A DNA stretch of 64,000 bases. It comes from Plasmodiophora brassicae. Lineage: Eukaryota > Endomyxa > Phytomyxea > Plasmodiophorida > Plasmodiophoridae. The DNA is taken from the NCBI GenBank assembly GCA_039704465.1, contig JASFAU010000001.1, forward strand, positions 1,426,001 through 1,490,000. Reading direction: 5' to 3'. Each line of letters starts with the position of its first letter. Within the stretch, counting starts at the first letter, position 1. Below are positions 11,802 through 21,154 of this stretch, one piece after another. A program made the position numbers and the translations under genes. Below the pieces are notes generated by a model that was given only the letters and a program-made list of their open reading frames with translations, was not told the origin of the DNA and searched no databases.

Positions 11802-11870
11802 TGACATACTATGTCATGCAGGGCTCGGGTGTCAGAAATAGCTTTTCCGTTGTATGACATAGTATGTCAT
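11801..11870. repeat. Subterminal near-palindromes, 5' end of outer element
   Basis: Two copies of the 17-bp palindrome (11801-11817 and 11854-11870), about 50 bp apart. The inner element's 5' end has the equivalents at 17387-17403 and, imperfectly, 17440-17456. Confidence 0.85.
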
Positions 11871-12004
11871 GTATGGGGGTGATTTCCGGTGGCCTGTTGC
11901 AACGGCTAGACTGACAACTATGCTGTCTGAATCGGTTCGAATGGCGTAGTCCGCCGTGCGGCGTTACCTGCGGACTTTCGTCCGATTTGAAACCGAGTGG
12001 GTTC

Positions 12005-13620
12005 ATGGAGGAAGACCGCAAAGTGTGGGGAGGCGGCTGTCCGCATGCTGGGGCTGCATATGACGATGATCATGTCCGAGCACAGTGGTCTCAACCCGAC
12101 GACGAGGTCAACGATGATGGGCAAACAATGTACGTAGGTTTTCCGGTATGACTACGAGAGCAGCTGCTCTCGTGGCCGAGTTGGGCGGTCCGGTCTACAT
12201 GATATATGATAACAGGGCCTATGAACACTTCTCGAGCGAAGCAAGTTTACAGTGTCGATGCATGGCTTCTTGCAAATGCGAGGCTCGTCGTACCTATTGT
12301 TTGCGACGACATCAAAATAGTCGTTGAACAAGACGTCCGCGACCAGTCGCATCATGGTGTCGGATGTTAGCAACCTGTGTCTACAGTACTCTTGTTTCTT
12401 TGATGTTCCGGTGCGTTGCCTTCTGACATCCTTGCAGGCCATTGTTTTCGCATCTGTCGACGGCTGTTAACAGCCAACGGGCTGCCGCCCATTTGTCGCG
12501 CTTGAATCCCGATGCGATATGGGCGATGAGCCTCTACGCGACGACGCCGACTGATACCTTCGACCCTGAGTGGTCGGATTCGTATCCACTGGCGTTTGCC
12601 GTCGAGAAACAAGCATGGTGGGATGTACATCGAGCACTTCAGTGCTGTGTGCTGTCTTGGTAACCGTTCCTGGCGTTTTGCGTGAACACGTGAACATTAC
12701 TTGCTTGCTTGTCAGCGCATCGGGGACAAACATGCTGGACCTGCGCAGATCGACGCTTTACCCGTACCCACTCTGGAACACGCGGTTGATCACCACATTG
12801 TTAAGTTCTGGCGACAAATGAAGCAAGCGCTTCTTCAATGCCGAAGCCCACCTCCTGCCCACGAAATCGTCCCAGCCGCTGTCTGGTTCTGAAATCATGT
12901 GAAAGGCGGCCAGGACGTTGTCTCGAGAGAGAGAGAGATGAACAATGTTAAGGTATGCAAATACCGCGATGTATGAGATCCATTACTGAACAGTGGCACC
13001 AGGTCGATTTCCGGCGACCGTCCCAAGACGTTAAATTGGCAACGGCTTTGTTTCGTGTGCATGCTAAATGCGCACGAGCTGTGGCGTCTGCAGCAGCTGC
13101 AATCCCGTATTGCCGATGTGTCCAGTTTCGACAAATGGAAACATTTGTTGAACGATGAGGGTCCTTCAAATATTTTCTTCGGCTGGCCTGCCTGAGTGCC
13201 TTCTGAATTGCAGCGTGCAGCAGAGGCAGCTGACAATCCAGTGCCGCTCCTCCAGCCACCTAAGCGGAATCGTCGGTTGTTCTTCCTGACTGAGGACGGT
13301 CGCGCGCTCCGTTTCAGACAGGGCATACGTTGTCCAGCGCTCTGGCAATAAGGGGGATGTTTACTGGGACGTCAATATCGGGAACCGAATGGGACATGTC
13401 GACAATGCAGCACGACGGTGTGGTGCAGCATTTGCCAAGTGCCGTTATGCAAGACGAGATTCGGTTCAAATACGTTATCATGCTTCGACAGATTCCATGA
13501 TCCCGGTGATGTCAACCTGTCTGTCCAGTTCCGCCCTGACAGTCGGACCGGGGAACGTGTATTCGACTTGGGCGTTCTGACGAACGATCGCCGTCCTCTC
13601 CTGAAGGTGGTTTGGACGCA
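12005..13620 (+). pseudogene. Decayed transposase of the outer transposon (continues at 17476-17621)
   Basis: The same gene as the inner transposase, on the plus strand, starting with the matching ATG at 12005. It has lost a 21-bp in-frame piece near 12520 (equivalent to NYIRGLW) and about 1.5 kb at 12640-12650. The latter removes the D-D part of the transposase domain, the SAP domain and most of the nuclease. After that the frame is shifted and contains stops (for example near 12888). The Cys-rich tail is still recognisable near 13370-13540. The inner element inserted at 13621; the remaining codons and an equivalent stop lie at 17476-17621. Confidence 0.88.
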
Positions 13621-13624
13621 TTAC

Positions 13625-13640
13625 CCCCAAACTCCGTGGA
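13625..13640 (+). repeat. Inner element terminal inverted repeat, left (3' end of its gene)
   Basis: CCCCAAACTCCGTGGA after TTAC at 13621-13624. The subterminal sequence (13641-13665) matches the outer element's right end, so each element has two distinguishable ends. Confidence 0.95.
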
Positions 13641-13884
13641 TTATGTCATATAATATGACATGCATGTTTGACAGGATGTAGCGAAAAATGAGGACCTTGG
13701 AGGCAAACGGTAGCTTTCATCCTGGATAGTCCATTCCAGCCTCCACCTCGTCCCGAAGGTTCGGACTCCTGTCGACATTGTGGTTCATTCCAGTGCTCTC
13801 ACGAAATCAGGCTCTCCCATGCTTCTATTTTGGGTGCATATGACATAGTATGTCATGCAAAGGCAGCATGACATAGTATGTCAT
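13640..13884. repeat. Subterminal near-palindromes, 3' end of inner element
   Basis: An AT-rich palindrome at about 13641-13662, then two copies of ATGACATAGTATGTCAT (13840-13856 and 13868-13884), each a perfect inverted repeat around one central base. The matching end of the outer element has the same set on the other strand (17685-17701, 17713-17729, 17908-17926). Repeated palindromes inside transposon ends usually act as transposase binding sites; that role is inferred here. Confidence 0.85.
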
Positions 13885-13947
13885 GCAACACGCTTTTGCC
13901 TGTATTGATACTCTGGTGCATTCTCAAGTGGATCAAAGGGGATACGA

Positions 13948-16900
13948 TCAACGACTGGACTGCGAGCGTGTCACTGGTCCACGCGAGCGGCTTCCGGAAC
14001 GATTGCTTGCCGGGTTCTCCGAAGGTAAATTGGCCACATTGTGTCGTGGGCGCCCGCCGATGGACTGCACTGTAGGTCCTCCACTTGCAAGCAGTAATGC
14101 GTCCAAACCACCCGCAGGAGACGTCGGCGATCGTTCGTCAGAACGTCCACGTCGACCGAATGCTCGTTCCCCGGTCCGACTGTCAGGACGGAACTGAACA
14201 GACAGGTTGACCTCATCGGGATCATGGAATCTGTCGAAGCACGATAAGGTATTCGAACCGAATCTCGTCTTGCATAACGGCACTTGGCAAATGCTGCACC
14301 ACACAGTCGTGTTGCATTGTCGACATGTCCCATTCGGTTCCCGATATTGACACAGTAAACATGCTCCCTTATTGCCGGATCGCTGGACATGTATGCCCTG
14401 TCTGAAACGGAGCGCGCGACCGTCCTCAGTCAGGAAGAACAACCGACGATTCCGCTTCGGCGGTTGGAGGAGCGGCACCGGATCGTCAGCTGGATCTGCT
14501 GCACGCTGCAATTCAGAAGGCACCCAGTCACGGCAGGCCAGCCGAAGAAAATGTTTGAACGACCCCTCATCGTTCAACAAATGTTTCCATTTGTCGAAAC
14601 TGGACACATCGGCAATACGGGATTGCAGCTGCAGCAGACGCCACAGCTTGTGTGCATTTAGCATGCACACGAAACAAAGCCGCTGCCAAATGTATGCGCG
14701 TGGGGACAGCCGCCGGAAATCGACCTGGTGCCACTGTTCAGTAATGGACCTCATACATCGCTATTTGCATACCTTAACATTTTTCATCTCTCGAGAGACA
14801 ACGTCCTGGCCGCCTTTCACGTGGTTCCAAAAGGCAACCACGGCTGGGACGATTTCGTGGGCAGGAGGTGGCCCCCCCGGCATGTGAAGAAGCGCTTGCT
14901 TCATTTGCCGCCAGAACTTAACAGTGTGGTGATCAACCGCGTGTTCCAGAGTGGACACGGGTAAAGCGTCGATCTGAGCAGGTCCAGCATGTTCGTCCAC
15001 GATGCGCTGACAAGCAAGCAGGTAATGTTCACGAAAATCGTCAGGAACGGTTACCAAGACAGCATACAGCACAGTAACCGTATCGGCAACGACATACAAG
15101 GTTGCGGAAACGTTCAGAACAGCGGCATGGTGAATAACCTGGCATCGGTGTGCGGGATCAGGGATTAGCGCTTCGAAATCGGCATCGCCAGCAATGCAAT
15201 CCGTAAATCGACTGTTTGCATCAAGATGTCGATCACGAAGATCATCGAATGTCGCGAGTGTAGCATGAGACGTCTTAGTTTTGACTTCAACAGCAGCGAA
15301 AATATTCGTATCAGGATAACGACGATCAATCAGGTGGATGACGCCATCCGGCGAGGTTGCCAATCTAGTGTACTGCGACCGTGATGGCCGAACAAGACCC
15401 CTGCGCAGCGACAAATGCAGACGATGGTGTTTGCCGAACTCCTCGAAAAAGTGTCCCAAACCGTTGATGACGTTCAGTTCGTTGGCGGAGCCGACCTTGG
15501 TGGAACTGGAGACGAACGGCTTCAGCCACCACCGCTTCATTAGCAGTGGCAGACCTTCCAATGGCACAGACGGAAGACCCAGTATGCGGTCAATCAGTTG
15601 GGATTTGCGCATTGTACTGGCACCTTCATCAGCATCGCGGTCTCTCAGAATTTGGCGGAGCCTGGAAACGGTCAAATTCTTGAGTCGCGCCTGTGTGTAC
15701 GGAGGGTGGAACCTGTCACATGGGCGAATGCCGATGATGTCCAGGATGTACATGTGATCAGGGGCAAGTTCATTTTGGAAGACTTTCAGCGCGGTGAACG
15801 ATATTGTACTGGTGATGGTCTCGATCCTTATAAAGAACCATTCTACACCTCCCTGACTCCTCGTCAATGAAGCCGTGTGCGTGTCGAGATGACGAACAAG
15901 CGGTTCGTCTTCCGGTTCCTCATTGTGAGTCATCATCGTTTTTGGTTCCAGTATGAACCGGGTCTGCGATAGCCATGGGATGTTTGTATACATCAGTGCC
16001 ACCGAGCCGCCTCCAGTTCGATAGGCAAACGACTTGGCACTGTTGCACACGGCCACATAAAGGCTCTTCGCGCCATCTTCTTCAACGACAATCTGCGTCG
16101 ATTTGGGACGCGATGATCCATAGTGGAACGGTGCGCCGTCTCCACGTTTCTGCGTTCCAACAATCAAGCCACCCTTGTCCTCGATGGACTGTTTCAAAGC
16201 AGCGCGTAGGTAACCTCGGTCCAGGGCTATCACAGTCCGATGCAGGTGGACATGGTCATCGTGATCAGCTCCAACAAGTCGCCGAAGCAGCACATCAACG
16301 GTCTGAACCGGCGTCTCGGACCGACCGCTCATCCTTAAACACATCACTGTGCCCAGGAGTACACAAACACAACCGGTTGAAGTTGGCCCGAAGGTCTTCT
16401 TCGGGTTGTTGTGCCTTGGAAATCCAAGAGTCTCGACGAGCGCAGAGCGGAGTCGGTACTGGTCATCATCGATAGACAGGACCGATTTTCCAGGTACGTA
16501 GAGCAGCCTAGAGAAGAAGTTCCCGATAGAAGATTCCGCTTCGCGGATTGATCGATCTTCAGCGAACGGCTGGGACCAAACCATAAGTCCAGAAGCGGTA
16601 TCAGTTCGAGTCTGAAGTGCTCGATGTACATCCCACCACGCTTGTTTCTCGACGGCAGACGCCAGTGGATACGAATCCGACCACTCAGGGTCGAAGATAT
16701 CAGTCGGCGTCGTCGCGTAGACGCTCATCGCCCAAAGTCCCCGGATATAATTCCATATCGCATCAGGATTCAAGCGCGACAAATGGGCGGCAGCCCGCTG
16801 GCTGTTAACAGCCGTCGACAGATGCGAAAACAATGGCCTGAAAGGATGTCAGAAGGCAACGCACCGGAACATCAAAGAAACAAGATTACTGTAGACACAG

Positions 16901-17251
16901 GTTGATAACATCCGACACCATGATGCGACTGGTCGCGGACGTCTTGTTCAGCGAATGTTTTACATTGTCGCAAACAATAGGTACGACAAGCCTCGCATTT
17001 GCAAGAAGCCATGCATCGACAGTGTTAACGTGGATGCCTAAGCCTGCAAACGCATCGCTAGACAAGTGTTCCCAGACCCTGTTACCATATCAGCAAAGCC
17101 GCACTCATACCGGAAAACCTACGTACATTGTTTGTCCATCATCGTTGACCTCGTCGTTGGGCTGAGACCACTGTGCTCGGACATGATCATCGTCATATGC
17201 AGCTCGCAGCATGCGGACCGCCGCCTCCCACACTTCGACGTCTTCCTCCAT
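13948..17251 (-). CDS. piggyBac-like transposase with inserted SAP and YqaJ-type PD-(D/E)XK nuclease domains
   Basis: Four exons: 17127-17251, 16890-17078, 14773-16837 and 13948-14733, with introns of 48, 52 and 39 nt. The total is 3,165 nt, giving 1,054 residues. piggyBac-like signs are an LSIDDDQY motif (about D228-230), ALDRGYL (D311), FWNHVKGGQD (D783), and a C-terminal cluster C918/C921, C930/C933, C939/C942, C947, C958/H963 like the piggyBac Cys-rich DNA-binding domain. D228 to D311 has about the family spacing, but D311 to D783 is some 370 residues too long. That extra part holds a SAP-like helix pair (about 491-526, LKNLTVSRLRQIL...SQLIDRI) and a nuclease signature: E558 (VGSANE), D602 (SPDG), E622-x-K624 (VEVKTK). 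The 39-nt third intron was chosen over a 60-nt alternative because it keeps the KGGxD motif. Joins and residue numbers are predictions. Confidence 0.82.
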
Positions 17252-17455
17252 GGAACCCACTCGGTTTCAAATCGGACGAAAGTCCGCAGATAACGCCGCA
17301 CGGGGGACTGCGGCTTTCGAACCGATTCAGACAGCATAGTTGTCAGTCTAGCCGTTGCAACAGGCCACCGGAAATCACCCCCATACATGACATACTATGT
17401 CATATACCGGAAAAGCTATTTTCGACACCCGAGCCCTGCATGACATAGTATGACA

Positions 17456-17471
17456 TCCACGGAGTTTGGGG
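17456..17471 (-). repeat. Inner element terminal inverted repeat, right (5' end of its gene)
   Basis: TCCACGGAGTTTGGGG, followed by TTAC at 17472-17475. The subterminal sequence matches the outer element's left end. Confidence 0.95.
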
Positions 17472-17928
17472 TTACTGCTTGCAAGTGGAGGACCTACAGT
17501 GCAGTCCATCGGCGGACGCCGACGACACGATGTGGCCACTTTACCCTCGGAAAACCCGGCAAGCAATCGCTCCGGACGCCGCTCGCGTGGACCAGTGACA
17601 CGCTCGCAGTCCAGTCGATGATCGCATCCCCTTTGATCTTCTTGAGAATGCACCAGAGTATCAATACAGGCAAAAGTGTGTTGCATGACATACTATGTCA
17701 TGCTGCCTTTGCATGACATACTATGTCATATGCACCCAAAATAGAAGCATGGGAGAGCCTGATTTCGTGAGAGCACTGGAACGAAACACAACGTCGACAG
17801 GAGTCCGAACCTTCGGGGCGAGGTGGAGGCTGGCATGGACTATTCAGGATGGAAGCTACCATTCGCCTCCAAGGTCCTCATTTTTCGCTACGTCCTGCCA
17901 AACATGCATGTCATATTATATGACATAA

Positions 17929-17944
17929 TCCACGGAGTTTGGGG
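17929..17944 (-). repeat. Outer element terminal inverted repeat, right
   Basis: TCCACGGAGTTTGGGG, preceded by an AT-rich palindrome (about 17908-17926) and followed by the ATAA duplication at 17945-17948. Confidence 0.95.
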
Positions 17945-18013
17945 ATAACAGAGGAACGGCGCCAGAAGCCGTGACGTGGCCGCTCTGCGCGGAACGTCGG
18001 TCGTCGCCGCGCC

Positions 18014-18875
18014 ATGGCGGTCGCTCTGGTCGACGTGGCCCTGACCATGACGCATCGGATCGTCCTGGTCGTCGTCTCCGTGATCCTCATGCTGGAGCGA
18101 ACCGTCACCGGCATGGTGTCGGTGGCGGAAGCCGTCGCCGGCCACGTCGATGCGCCGTCGTCGAAGAAGAAAGTCCCACGGCACGTCGCCGTGGGCGCCG
18201 GCCCGGACCGATCGGCGACGCCCGCCCAGGTTGTCAGACTGTTCCGAATGTGCCTGGCCGCCGGCGTTCGTGAGGTCACTGTGTTCAACGCAAACGCATC
18301 CGGCGCGCTCGTCGCCGAGCGACTCGTCAAGCACGGCCTTGGCGGCCGCGTCGTCGTCATTGGCCAGGACGACGACGACGTCTGGCAGGTCGACGACGGC
18401 CATTCGGTACGGTTCGTCCCCGCCTGGTCCAGCGCTGAATAGTCATCGGCGCGCCCCACAGGCGCAGCTTGACGTTCTGTCGACTGACGACGACGGCGCC
18501 GTTCTGCGTGTCATGCCATGCACGGGCGGCCAGCGGCACACGCTCTACAACGTCGTTGCGGAATCTCCAAACCCGAACGAGCGCCTGCGAGGTCAGCAGC
18601 CGTGCACCCGGGGGAGGGCGTCCGGGAAATCTACTGACGAGACGTGCGTCGTTGCAGAGATATGGCGGATCCGATCGTCGTCGTGCCTGCCCGATCTGGT
18701 GCTGATCTGTGGCGGCGAGCTCTGCAACAACAGCATGACGCTGTTCGGGTTCCCGTCCTGGCTGCTGCTGCAGGCTGAACTCGGCGTCCTGCCGGCCCTC
18801 CATCGTGTCACGCGCGCCGACCTGACCCGCCAGCTCTGGCTGTACAGCAGGACAACGCAACGGTTTGGCAAATGA
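18014..18875 (+). CDS. NUS1/NgBR-like subunit of dehydrodolichyl diphosphate synthase
   Basis: Accessory subunit of the ER cis-prenyltransferase that makes dolichol backbones. Exon 1 starts in a good context (GCCATGG), has a hydrophobic N-terminal segment (THRIVLVVVSVILML), then PRHVAVGAG and AGVREVTVFNANAS, the divergent cis-prenyltransferase strand pattern. Two introns fit: one of 55 nt after DDGHS, resuming at AQLDVLS, and one of about 64 nt after NERLR, resuming at EIWRIRS. The C-terminal exon has PDLVLICGG, FGFPSWLLLQAELGVLP and ends SRTTQRFGK, matching the RxG tail by which NUS1 subunits support catalysis. Length (about 245 residues) fits the family. Overlapping frames on the other strand are shadows. 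It lies just beyond the transposon. Confidence 0.85.
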
Positions 18876-19045
18876 CAAGCGGATGGCTCGCTGAATACAT
18901 GCGTCTACCTACGTGGCAGGTCACCACCGCTGCCTGGTCTGGATCCTACTAGCCGGTCCGTTAAGCGCAGGACGGTCCGTTTGATCTTCACCGCCCATGC
19001 TGCCCGTCAGGAGGGCGAATCCTAATCGCGCATAGGCGGACGACG

Positions 19046-20086
19046 ATGTCCAGCGGGTACACGTCGCCCGGGGCCATCATGCCGACGCCGCTACGCCTGC
19101 ACGTAGACGCCATCCTGAACCTGCTAGGCGCCGGGCGCGACGTGGCCCGCCTCCGGCGCGTCTGCCGCCTGTTCGAACAGATCGGGCGCAGCGTCCTGGG
19201 ACAACGCGGCCTGTGCGTCATCGTGGCCGGCGACCAGGACGTTGTCGACGTGTTCGACCGCACGAAACGATCCTGGACGCACCTGTCACCCCTGCCTCTC
19301 AACACGACCGACCACACGCGCGTCATCGCGTATCAGGGGCGTATACTCGTGGCGGCTGTCGAGGCCATCACCGAACGCTCGCTCTGTGTTACGTACGACG
19401 CGGCCGCGTCGCAGTGGGTCCCGATTCACAATCAGACGTTGATCAACGGGACACAGTGCGGTGCCACGTTGTCGTGCCGGCCCGATGGATCCCGCCTGAT
19501 CGCCATCGACTGCAGGCGGGTCCAGGAATGGTTGCCGTCGACCGGCACCTGGCGGCGGCTGCCCGTCCAGCAGCAGCCGCGATCGTTCTCGGCGTGCCAG
19601 TGGCTGCCGATTGACGGCCAGGAACGGTTGGTGTCGGTTGGTGGCCGCGACGCCAAGCAGGTCTCCAGCTGCGCCTGCGAATACCTGGACGATGATCGGC
19701 AGGCATGGGTGGCGTTGCCGTCGTTAGCCGTCGGCCGTGTGTTCTCCGGGAGCACGGTCTGGCAAGGGCGCTTGGTCGTTGCCGGGGGCATTACCAAGGT
19801 CGATGACGTCGAGGTCAGCCTGTGCAATGTGATGGTGTTCGGCCCGGATGGTTGGGAGGAGTTCCCGATGATCGACAGCCAGTACCCGCAGGACGTCTTC
19901 GTCGTCGACGGGAACGTCTTGATGATGAGGACGGTCCAGGCGGACCATGCGTACGAGGAGTCGCTGTGGGAGTGGATGCCGGAGGTGAACGCCTGGCGTC
20001 AGCACGTTCCACCGGCGCGCATGTACCACATCGGCATTGGCGCCAACGTCGTCGTGCTCCCTGCCGCTGCCCTGAATTTGCAATAG
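19046..20086 (+). CDS. F-box-like / kelch-repeat protein
   Basis: Single exon of 346 codons. The N-terminus (LRLHVDAILNLLGAGRDVARLRRVCRLF) has the hydrophobic helix pattern of an F-box. It is followed by about six kelch-type blades, visible as GG or RVI then W, for example VVDVFDRTKRSWTHLSPLP, RLVSVGGRDAKQ, RQAWVALPSLAVGR and RLVVAGGITKVDD. Such proteins usually act as substrate receptors of SCF ubiquitin ligases, which is an inference here. An alternative start at Met12 (19079) would begin right before the F-box-like helix. Codon use is GC-rich like the neighbours, and no intron is needed. Confidence 0.78.
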   Translation: MSSGYTSPGAIMPTPLRLHVDAILNLLGAGRDVARLRRVCRLFEQIGRSVLGQRGLCVIVAGDQDVVDVFDRTKRSWTHLSPLPLNTTDHTRVIAYQGRILVAAVEAITERSLCVTYDAAASQWVPIHNQTLINGTQCGATLSCRPDGSRLIAIDCRRVQEWLPSTGTWRRLPVQQQPRSFSACQWLPIDGQERLVSVGGRDAKQVSSCACEYLDDDRQAWVALPSLAVGRVFSGSTVWQGRLVVAGGITKVDDVEVSLCNVMVFGPDGWEEFPMIDSQYPQDVFVVDGNVLMMRTVQADHAYEESLWEWMPEVNAWRQHVPPARMYHIGIGANVVVLPAAALNLQ

Positions 20087-20291
20087 ACGGTCGAACATAC
20101 TAAACAGCATAGCTGACGATGTGTAATGCAGAGTGGCCTTGGGGACTGTTTCCCACTGGCGACCTGTCGTGAACCATATCACGGTGCCCCAGGTGGCAGG
20201 CCTGGCTGCTACTATACCACGTACTGCTGATGACGGGCCGGGTGATCTCGGTCACAGAGATATCCTGCGCTTGCAAACAGACGCCAGCCCG

Positions 20292-21146
20292 ATGGACGTC
20301 GACGTGTACTTCGAGCAGCAGGACGGTTCACAGTTATGCGCCGTGCACTGCGTTAATAACCTGCTGCAGGGGGCCGTGTTTACCGAGTTGGATTTCGCAG
20401 CCATCGGTCAGCGACCGTGCTCTGTGAACGGACGCACGCCGGTTCGTTGACCGAAGCTATGTAGCCCTGGACATCAACCGGCAAGAGTCCGAGCTGATGG
20501 GCAATTCAGTCCAGCCCGATATTGACGAGCTTCCCAACGTGAGCATGAGCGGGGAATTCTCGATTCAAGGTATCCCATCCCCAAGGCGTTATTGCATGTG
20601 GGGAACCTTAGACGTTCATCGGCGCAGTCATTAGCAATGCCATGCGGATCATGAATGTCGTGCTAGAACGCTGCCGTATGCAGGGATCCATGTGCTGGCC
20701 CGATGCGACAGGTCGTTGACTGTGGTGTAAACGTAGGTGACTTCAGCGCAGCCGCGCAGGAAGACGCATTCATCATCAACCGGGAGGACCACTGGGTCAG
20801 TGCGAGACGGATCGCCGGATGCTGGGTCTGTTTCGACTCGCTGCAGGACCGCCCAGTAAGGTGCTCAGAAGTATACCTCGAAGCACTGCTCCACCAGATG
20901 CACAACGAAGGTCAGTGCATGTCCCAACTCGGTAGATCTGCAGTTGACGTGTACGCCACAGGCGCATCCATATTTGCGGTTAGAGGGCTCACCTATCAAC
21001 AACCGGTTGCTGAAGGGCGAGGGATTCTGATACCCGTCTCTGCAATAACTGGCCCGTCAAGAGAGGGAACACCCCTGTCGCGCCCGCAGTCACCAGGTGC
21101 TGACAACGACCTAGAACTCGCAATTGCCTTGTCGCTTCAGCAATGA
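20292..21146 (+). CDS. Josephin-domain deubiquitinase, ataxin-3-like, with C-terminal UIM
   Basis: Cysteine protease that cleaves ubiquitin. The N-terminus reads VYFEQQDGSQLCAVHCVNNL, with the catalytic Cys in LCAVHC as in ataxin-3. Later exons give SMSGEFSIQ and VISNAMRIMNV, then REDHWVSARR with the catalytic His. The third catalytic position is Asp (CFDSL) where ataxin-3 has Asn (NLNSL). Four GT-AG introns were fitted, joining FAAI to ALDINRQES, GEFSIQ to the TFIGAV region, LERC to DFSAAAQ, and HNEG to ASIFAVRG. The tail DNDLELAIALSLQQ is a textbook ubiquitin-interacting motif just before the stop. It converges on the carrier gene, with 8 bp between stops. Confidence 0.9.
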
Positions 21147-21154
21147 AGGGCGGT

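Larger units (their letters stand above)
13625..17471 (-). mobile_element. Inner, apparently complete piggyBac-like transposon (3,847 bp)
   Basis: Bounded by CCCCAAACTCCGTGGA (13625-13640) and its reverse complement (17456-17471), with TTAC on both sides (13621-13624 and 17472-17475). The outer element reads continuously across this point if the insert and one TTAC are removed: the joined sequence matches the same place in the inner copy's own coding region. This shows the inner element jumped into a relative. The single gene, on the minus strand, has four exons with no stop or frame break. The terminal CCC is typical of piggyBac-type ends. The 4-bp duplications TTAC and ATAA resemble but do not equal the canonical TTAA. 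Confidence 0.92.
11786..17944 (+). mobile_element. Outer (older) piggyBac-like transposon, interrupted by the inner copy
   Basis: Begins with CCCCAAACTCCGTGGA (11786-11801) and ends with its exact reverse complement (17929-17944). Both ends are flanked by ATAA (11782-11785 and 17945-17948), a 4-bp target-site duplication. The plus strand carries a decayed copy of the transposase gene. A second full-length element of the same family lies inside at 13625-17471, in opposite orientation. Without the insert and one copy of its TTAC duplication, the outer element is about 2.3 kb. It is shorter than the inner one because roughly 1.5 kb of coding sequence is missing at about 12640-12650. Where both copies exist, the sequences match closely on opposite strands, so the locus forms a large imperfect inverted repeat. 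Confidence 0.9.

Noticed and set aside
14761..14820. A 60-nt intron alternative in the transposase
   Set aside because: It also keeps frame but would delete the KGGQD motif, the likely third catalytic Asp; the 39-nt option keeps it.
13840..17729. CRISPR-like array from repeated 17-bp palindromes
   Set aside because: Copies sit only in transposon ends with irregular spacing and symmetric pairing between elements; the genome is eukaryotic.
17888..18403. Minus-strand frames opposite NUS1
   Set aside because: Asp/His/Arg-rich translation typical of antisense; the plus strand has a full NUS1 with matching introns and an RFGK end.
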